From NCBI GenBank assembly GCA_019415945.1, contig DXYF01000026.1, forward strand, positions 1 to 26,024: a stretch of DNA of 26,024 bases, written 5' to 3'. Made by a program: the position numbers and the translations under genes. Of the stretch, positions 22,110-26,024 are shown piece by piece (position 1 is the first letter of the stretch; every line of letters begins with the position of its first letter). The notes under the pieces are model-generated. The model ran no database searches and was not told the DNA's origin. It was given only the letters and a program-made list of their open reading frames with translations. The stretch comes from Clostridiales bacterium (GTDB lineage: Bacteria; Bacillota; Clostridia; Oscillospirales; Acutalibacteraceae).

Positions 22110-24824
22110 TTATTTACTCCTTTTTCTTTTAATATAATATGAAAGTAAAGTAACTGAAATAAACAGCATAACAAAACCAGTGATATAAAGATACTGAACA
22201 CGACCGCCTGTTTCATACATAACAATTTTATTATTTTTTACTGTTACAACAGGTGCAAGGGCTGTTTCATCATCTCCCGATATTGTAAAGCTGACTTTCT
22301 TACCGTATGTTGAAGTGCCGTTCGGAGCTTTTGTTTCAATGAAATAATAGCTTCCTTGTGGCAAGTCATAAACATAAAGTCTGCCGTTGGAATCGGTTGA
22401 TAATGTAGTATTGCTCGTTGAATTAGGGAAGTACGAACCGTTACCTGTCGCTGTGAATGACAATTTTGTGCCGTCGGATTTATACAATTCCCATTGCGAG
22501 CCTGCAAGAGCTTTGCCGTTGTAATCCTGCTTATACAGCGTAACATTACCGAGTTTTAGCTTATTAATCATTGTGATTGTCTGTAATTCCGAGGTATCCT
22601 TAACGGTGAACGATATATCCTTTGCAAGGGCATATTCGTTCGGAGCTGATACCTCGTGCAGAGTGTAGGTTTTGCCGACAACAAGCTTGCCTATAATCTT
22701 ATAGCTTGTTTTTCCGTCAGTAATCCAATCTGCAATTACGTTGGTGTCGCTGTCAATCACTTGTAAGCGAACGTCTTTAATAAGTTGACCGCTTTCGTCA
22801 GTCTTAACAAACTCATATTTTGTAGTATCGTCTTTCATTACAACCTTAGTGACCGTTCCGTCTGGCTTGACTGTAAATTCAATTGATGAGGTCGTTGCGT
22901 AACCGTCAGGAGATCTTACCTCTGTTAAAGTATATGTTTCACCTGCTTTAAGACCTTTAATTATGTGGGCAGATGTTGTCGAAGTCCATTCATCAACTAC
23001 ATTGCTATTACTGTCTGTAACTTTTTGCCTTGCTCCTGCGATTTCGTTCTCGCCCGTAATATCGGTTTTAGTAATTTCCGTCACTGTTTGCTTGTCGGTA
23101 AGCGTAATCTTAATCACTTCATTTTCTGATGAAGCAGTAATCGTTACGGGATACACTGTCTTGTCGATAACATAGCCGTCAGGAGCTTTAATTTCCTTGA
23201 GGTAGTATGTACCTTTATTAAGCTCGATTGACATTGCAATACCATTTGAGCCTGTTTTAAGGGTATCTACTTTCTTTGTGCAATCTTCATCTGAATATAA
23301 GCCATATTCTGCATTTGCGAGGACCTCTTTTGTTTCATCATCAGTTTTAGTGAGTTGGATTCTACCGTTGTATTCAGCAGGATGCTCATTGATAATCAAC
23401 TCACCTTCGGGAGTAAGGGAGTTAGTTGTAAGCCAACCTAAAGCACCGCCGTTGTCAGCAGTAATCTGACCGATAAACAATTCTGTATTTAACTGATAGT
23501 GTTCGGGAGCTTTTGTTTCCTGTAATGTTACTGTGCCGAGGGGGAGTGCTGGGTTTCCGCTGTTAGTCGCATAATAAAAATCATCACCCGAAACAAGGTG
23601 TGAATTATCAAGATACGCATTTCCTTTTTCATCAGTCTTAATTATCCACGAACGCACGGGAGTTTTGCCCACAAGGTCAGCCTCGGTATTGTAGTAACCG
23701 TCATAATATTTGACTGTAAACTCAGCACCTTCAAGTCTGTCTGTGCTTTCACCTGTTACGGAGTCAACCTTTTTTAATCGTATTGTAACAGGGTCATTTA
23801 AAGGTGCATCTTTACAACTGAAACTGTAGATAGGTATTCCGTCAGAAGTCTTTTTGCCTGAATTTTTGAACTGATAGACAGTTTTATCAAGTGCATAGCC
23901 TTTGGGAGCTTCTGCTTCTTTTGCGTAATATGTTTGAACGGGAACATTAACGCCGTTTTCTCCTGCTCCGTATTTGCCGTAGCCGTTGGCGTCGGTTGTT
24001 ATATATCCGAAGTAATCCTTGCAAGCTTTATCAAGATATATGTTGTACTTTGCCCCTTTAAGACTGTAACAACTATTGTTATCAGTTAAACTTGTATTCG
24101 CAGAGGTTTTCTGCAATTGCAGTTTTATGCTGTTGCGTACTACGATTACCTGCTGATATTTATTGCCCATATCAAGCATATACAGCTTGGTTGATACGGG
24201 GGGATTGGGAGCCGCTTTGACCGCGTTATATAAGTCCGTTATTGCACCGTACCAATCGGACGGAACGTTTACTCCCGATATTTTGCTTTTGTACGTGCTG
24301 TCGCCGTAATAAATATATGAGAGCAGCACGTGAGTCAAGAGATAGTGTAAATTGCTTCCCGAAGGTTCAAGCATTTCAAAGCCGTACTGTGAAAATTTGA
24401 GATTTCCCATAAAGGCAGAGGGAGTGTTTCCAGAATAATGGATCTCATGTTTGCTTGAGTCGGTTTTAAAGGCATTGTTTGATGTATTGAATCCGTCGCC
24501 GCCATAGCCGTAGTAAAGGGCTTTTCTGTACATGGCGTACTTGCTGTTTGAAGACATTATTTCGGTGAGTTTGCCGTTGTCCGTTCTGTAGGATCCGTTC
24601 GGGGGAGCGGGGAGGTCGGGCTGAACACAGTAGACCATTTTACCGTCCGCGCTCATTTTTACCGCCGTATAATTCCAGTTTGAGGCGTATTTAAGCTCCA
24701 ATTCCTGCTTTAATGTAATTGAAGTTTGTCCTGCGGCGTTTACCGTTACTGCGGGTATCGTTGTAAATAAAGATACCGCAGCAAGAAAAGCTGCGGCAAG
24801 TTTTCTTATGAATTTGTTTTTCAA
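22110..24824 (-). CDS. Large CnaB adhesin, probable pilus tip protein
   Basis: Surface adhesin (904 aa) likely to sit at the pilus tip or on the wall. I chose TTG 24824 as start because AAAGGAG lies upstream and it begins a clean signal peptide (KNKFIRKLAAAFLAAVSLF to NAA). The longer frame from GTG 24887 has no binding site. An N-terminal domain follows with VYCVQPDLPAPPNG and later YLLTHVLLSYIYYG, resembling thioester domains but with His where they have the glutamine of TQxA. Then come about six CnaB domains, each with a Lys strand (QLQKTS, RLKKVD, QLTKTD, EITKTD, EFVKTD, TLYKQD) and a Glu strand (ETKAP, EIKAP, EVRSP, EVSAP). The C-terminus carries YETGG, a hydrophobic helix and KRKRSK, a divergent sorting signal. 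Confidence 0.9.
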   Translation of the reverse strand: MKNKFIRKLAAAFLAAVSLFTTIPAVTVNAAGQTSITLKQELELKYASNWNYTAVKMSADGKMVYCVQPDLPAPPNGSYRTDNGKLTEIMSSNSKYAMYRKALYYGYGGDGFNTSNNAFKTDSSKHEIHYSGNTPSAFMGNLKFSQYGFEMLEPSGSNLHYLLTHVLLSYIYYGDSTYKSKISGVNVPSDWYGAITDLYNAVKAAPNPPVSTKLYMLDMGNKYQQVIVVRNSIKLQLQKTSANTSLTDNNSCYSLKGAKYNIYLDKACKDYFGYITTDANGYGKYGAGENGVNVPVQTYYAKEAEAPKGYALDKTVYQFKNSGKKTSDGIPIYSFSCKDAPLNDPVTIRLKKVDSVTGESTDRLEGAEFTVKYYDGYYNTEADLVGKTPVRSWIIKTDEKGNAYLDNSHLVSGDDFYYATNSGNPALPLGTVTLQETKAPEHYQLNTELFIGQITADNGGALGWLTTNSLTPEGELIINEHPAEYNGRIQLTKTDDETKEVLANAEYGLYSDEDCTKKVDTLKTGSNGIAMSIELNKGTYYLKEIKAPDGYVIDKTVYPVTITASSENEVIKITLTDKQTVTEITKTDITGENEIAGARQKVTDSNSNVVDEWTSTTSAHIIKGLKAGETYTLTEVRSPDGYATTSSIEFTVKPDGTVTKVVMKDDTTKYEFVKTDESGQLIKDVRLQVIDSDTNVIADWITDGKTSYKIIGKLVVGKTYTLHEVSAPNEYALAKDISFTVKDTSELQTITMINKLKLGNVTLYKQDYNGKALAGSQWELYKSDGTKLSFTATGNGSYFPNSTSNTTLSTDSNGRLYVYDLPQGSYYFIETKAPNGTSTYGKKVSFTISGDDETALAPVVTVKNNKIVMYETGGRVQYLYITGFVMLFISVTLLSYYIKRKRSK

Positions 24825-24837
24825 AAAATTACTCCTT

Positions 24838-24900
24838 TCATTTTTTATATGCGGGGGAAATATAAGCTTTTTTGTTCGGTTTGTCACGAATACGAAACAT
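24838..24900 (-). CDS. 20-codon leader peptide upstream of the adhesin gene
   Basis: ATG 24900 has a very strong ribosome binding site (AAAGGAGG, eight bases upstream). It opens a short basic, aromatic frame MFRIRDKPNKKAYISPAYKK, which stops at TGA 24838-24840. That stop overlaps the AAAGGAG of the adhesin gene, so ribosomes ending here could hand over to the TTG start at 24824. It may be a translational coupler or a regulatory leader. No signal peptide is seen. It lies 30 bp after the lipoprotein's terminator. Confidence 0.6.
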   Translation of the reverse strand: MFRIRDKPNKKAYISPAYKK

Positions 24901-24921
24901 TTTTAAGTCCTCCTTTCGGGT

Positions 24922-24957
24922 AAATAAAAAAGACAGCTAAGCTAACTTAACTGTCTT
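24922..24957 (-). terminator. Intrinsic terminator after the lipoprotein gene
   Basis: 12-bp stem with one G-U pair (24930-24941 with 24946-24957), 4-nt loop, then TTTTTATTTA on the minus strand. The pilus leader ribosome binding site begins about 12 bases later, with no promoter between. Transfer operon transcription must therefore either start at the weak AT-rich region 24958-24995 or read through this hairpin. Confidence 0.85.
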
Positions 24958-24995
24958 GAAATATGTTATATTCGATTTTTAACAGAAAAAGCTAA

Positions 24996-25808
24996 TCAAT
25001 ACCAACCTGCTTCCTTAACAAGCACTTTTTCTGTCCAAGCTTCCTTAACAAGTACCTTTTCTGTCCAAGCTTCTTTATCTACAACTGTTTTTGTCCCAAC
25101 TTGTACTTGAACAACCTCAACATGATAACTACCCCTTCCGCCAGCTTCTAAATGGTCACCACAATGTTCGCCTATATCTAAATTTGTAATATCAGCACCG
25201 CAATCATTGCAAATTGCCTGACCTTTTTCCTCAAATACAGGTTCTTCGTGAGTAACGGCAGGATGATTAACGGTTTTATATTCAGCAGGATGATTTACCG
25301 TCTTATATACCGCTTCGTGCCAAGTTTTATTGCTTGATGTGCTGCTTGATGTGCTGCTCGGCTTTGAGCTTGAACCTGATGAGCTGCTCGATGAGTTGTT
25401 CGGCTTTTTAGTAGTGCTTGTTGAGCTGCTGCTTGTTTTGTTTGTTGAAGCTGTATTGTTGTTTACAGTTTTAACCGTATCTACACTCACTTCGACTGCC
25501 TTGCCGTTTTCATCTTTTATCTCGATCTTGCCGTCCTTAACTTCAACCTTATTGCCGTTCTTGTCAGTAACATTACCTTGACTATCAACCTTTAGTCCGG
25601 CTTCCTGCACGGCAGACTTTTCTTCTTTATCAAGTGCCGCGTCATCTAAAGCAACTGTTGTGTCAGATGTTTGAGGCTTTGTTTCGGTAGTTACGGTTGT
25701 CATAGCGGCTTCATCAGCTGTCGCTGTTCTGTTTTCACATCCGCAGCCTGTAAACATTGCTGATGTTATTACAAGAGCGGATAGTATAACAGCTAATTTC
25801 CTTTTCAT
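24996..25808 (-). CDS. Lipoprotein with Ser/Thr linker, zinc-ribbon-like domain and tail repeats
   Basis: Function not recognised. Seen (270 aa from ATG 25808, preceded by AAAGGAGG): a lipoprotein signal peptide with lipobox MFTGC, then an acidic region with DSQGNVTDKNGNKVEVKDGKIE. A long Ser/Thr/Asn/Lys linker follows. The C-terminal domain has HEAVYKTVNHPAEYKTVNHPAVTHEE repeats, a CNDCGAD and HCGDH pair that could bind a metal ion, and the duplicated tail unit KEAWTEKVLV. The VNHPA/EAW motif style occurs in secreted Firmicutes proteins of unknown role, as I recall. A surface or wall-contact function is inferred. I preferred ATG 25808 over 25847 because only the former has a binding site and starts the signal peptide. 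It has its own promoter and terminator. Confidence 0.75.
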   Translation of the reverse strand: MKRKLAVILSALVITSAMFTGCGCENRTATADEAAMTTVTTETKPQTSDTTVALDDAALDKEEKSAVQEAGLKVDSQGNVTDKNGNKVEVKDGKIEIKDENGKAVEVSVDTVKTVNNNTASTNKTSSSSTSTTKKPNNSSSSSSGSSSKPSSTSSSTSSNKTWHEAVYKTVNHPAEYKTVNHPAVTHEEPVFEEKGQAICNDCGADITNLDIGEHCGDHLEAGGRGSYHVEVVQVQVGTKTVVDKEAWTEKVLVKEAWTEKVLVKEAGWY

Positions 25809-25851
25809 AAAAATCCTCCTTTGCTGTTGGTTTATCTTATCTTTCACTTGT

Positions 25852-25880
25852 ATTCTACCATTTATAGGTTATGGTTTCAA
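25852..25880 (-). promoter_or_regulatory. Sigma-A promoter of the lipoprotein gene
   Basis: On the minus strand TTGAAA (25875-25880), 17-bp spacer, TAGAAT (25852-25857), about 44 bases before the lipoprotein ATG. It may also drive the pilus/transfer operon by read-through. Confidence 0.75.
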
Positions 25881-25922
25881 TAAATATTTGTTATTTTAAT
25901 AAAAAATTATACAATAGTTATT

Positions 25923-25964
25923 TTAGTAAAATTTTAAAAAATAACTGTCTTTGATGTGATACAT
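25923..25964 (-). CDS. Possible 13-codon leader ORF with strong ribosome binding site
   Basis: GAGGAGG lies seven bases before ATG 25964; the frame reads MYHIKDSYFLKFY and then stops. Such a strong site rarely occurs by chance in AT-rich DNA. It may be a leader peptide or the remnant of a longer gene. A weak inverted repeat (gtcc/ggac) sits upstream near 26005-26020 at the window edge. Confidence 0.35.
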   Translation of the reverse strand: MYHIKDSYFLKFY

Positions 25965-26024
25965 ATGTTTTCCTCCTCGTATAATAAAGTAGTAGTTTTT
26001 AAAGTCCCTCTTCAAGGACAAATA

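Noticed and set aside
24825..24887. GTG start at 24887 for the adhesin
   Set aside because: No ribosome binding site precedes it and it overlaps the 20-codon leader in another frame. TTG 24824 has AAAGGAG and gives a standard signal peptide.
25330..25581. 83-aa plus-strand Leu/Val-rich frame
   Set aside because: It is antisense to the Ser/Thr linker of the lipoprotein; low-complexity codons read backwards give Leu/Glu-rich peptide.

Overview
The window looks like the core of a conjugative element (integrative conjugative element or large plasmid) from a low-GC Gram-positive gut anaerobe, most likely a Clostridia/Oscillospiraceae (Ruminococcus-like) organism. The evidence is AT-rich DNA, AGGAGG-type ribosome binding sites, consensus sigma-A promoters, a class C sortase with LPXTG-like pilins, and a Gram-positive type IV secretion set (VirB4, PrgI, VirB6/TrbL, VirD4, MobP-type relaxase). 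No integrase, excisionase, attachment site or tRNA is visible, so plasmid versus ICE cannot be settled.

Left end (1-3600) is an accessory island of small stress/defence modules. Two type III (RNA-protein) toxin-antitoxin loci face left. One is a ToxIN-like locus with three 36-bp antitoxin repeats and a toxin gene cut down to 53 codons. The other is a CptIN/TenpIN-like locus with three 43-bp repeats and an apparently intact toxin. Both share a near-identical perfect consensus promoter and a 5' GGGA-GAAA-UCCC hairpin. They are followed by an unknown gene, an SSB gene, and a HigBA-type type II system facing right whose toxin has an early in-frame stop. The genes are separated by a palindrome family (core TGTCCCTCnGAGGGACA), three times as a conserved 145-bp module bounded by palindromes.

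3580-5390 holds an AT-rich non-coding stretch with inverted repeats and a replication-initiator-like gene with duplicated winged-helix domains. Five palindromic iterons lie inside that coding sequence, so it may contain its own origin.

5400-24900 is one long leftward gene train, about 19.5 kb, closed by a good intrinsic terminator at 5364-5390. In transcription order it encodes a 20-codon leader peptide, a large CnaB adhesin, a pilin, a class C sortase, an Ig-like membrane protein, a VirB2-like small protein, VirB6/TrbL, PrgI, VirB4, a CHAP peptidoglycan hydrolase, a lipoprotein, two small ribbon-helix-helix-like proteins, a relaxase fused to Sel1 repeats, a TOPRIM primase-like protein and the VirD4 coupling ATPase. 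Surface pilus and DNA-transfer machine are thus co-oriented and probably co-expressed: pilus/adhesin for mating contact, hydrolase to open the wall, VirB4/B6/PrgI for the channel, relaxase, RHH proteins and VirD4 for DNA. An intrinsic terminator between pilin and sortase probably grades expression.

24930-26024 holds a lipoprotein gene with its own promoter and a terminator that separates it from, or gates, the pilus/transfer operon.

The items I consider most interesting are the pair of type III toxin-antitoxin loci with shared control regions, the palindrome-delimited cassette array, the iterons inside rep, and the relaxase-Sel1 fusion carrying an exact 684-bp in-frame tandem duplication.
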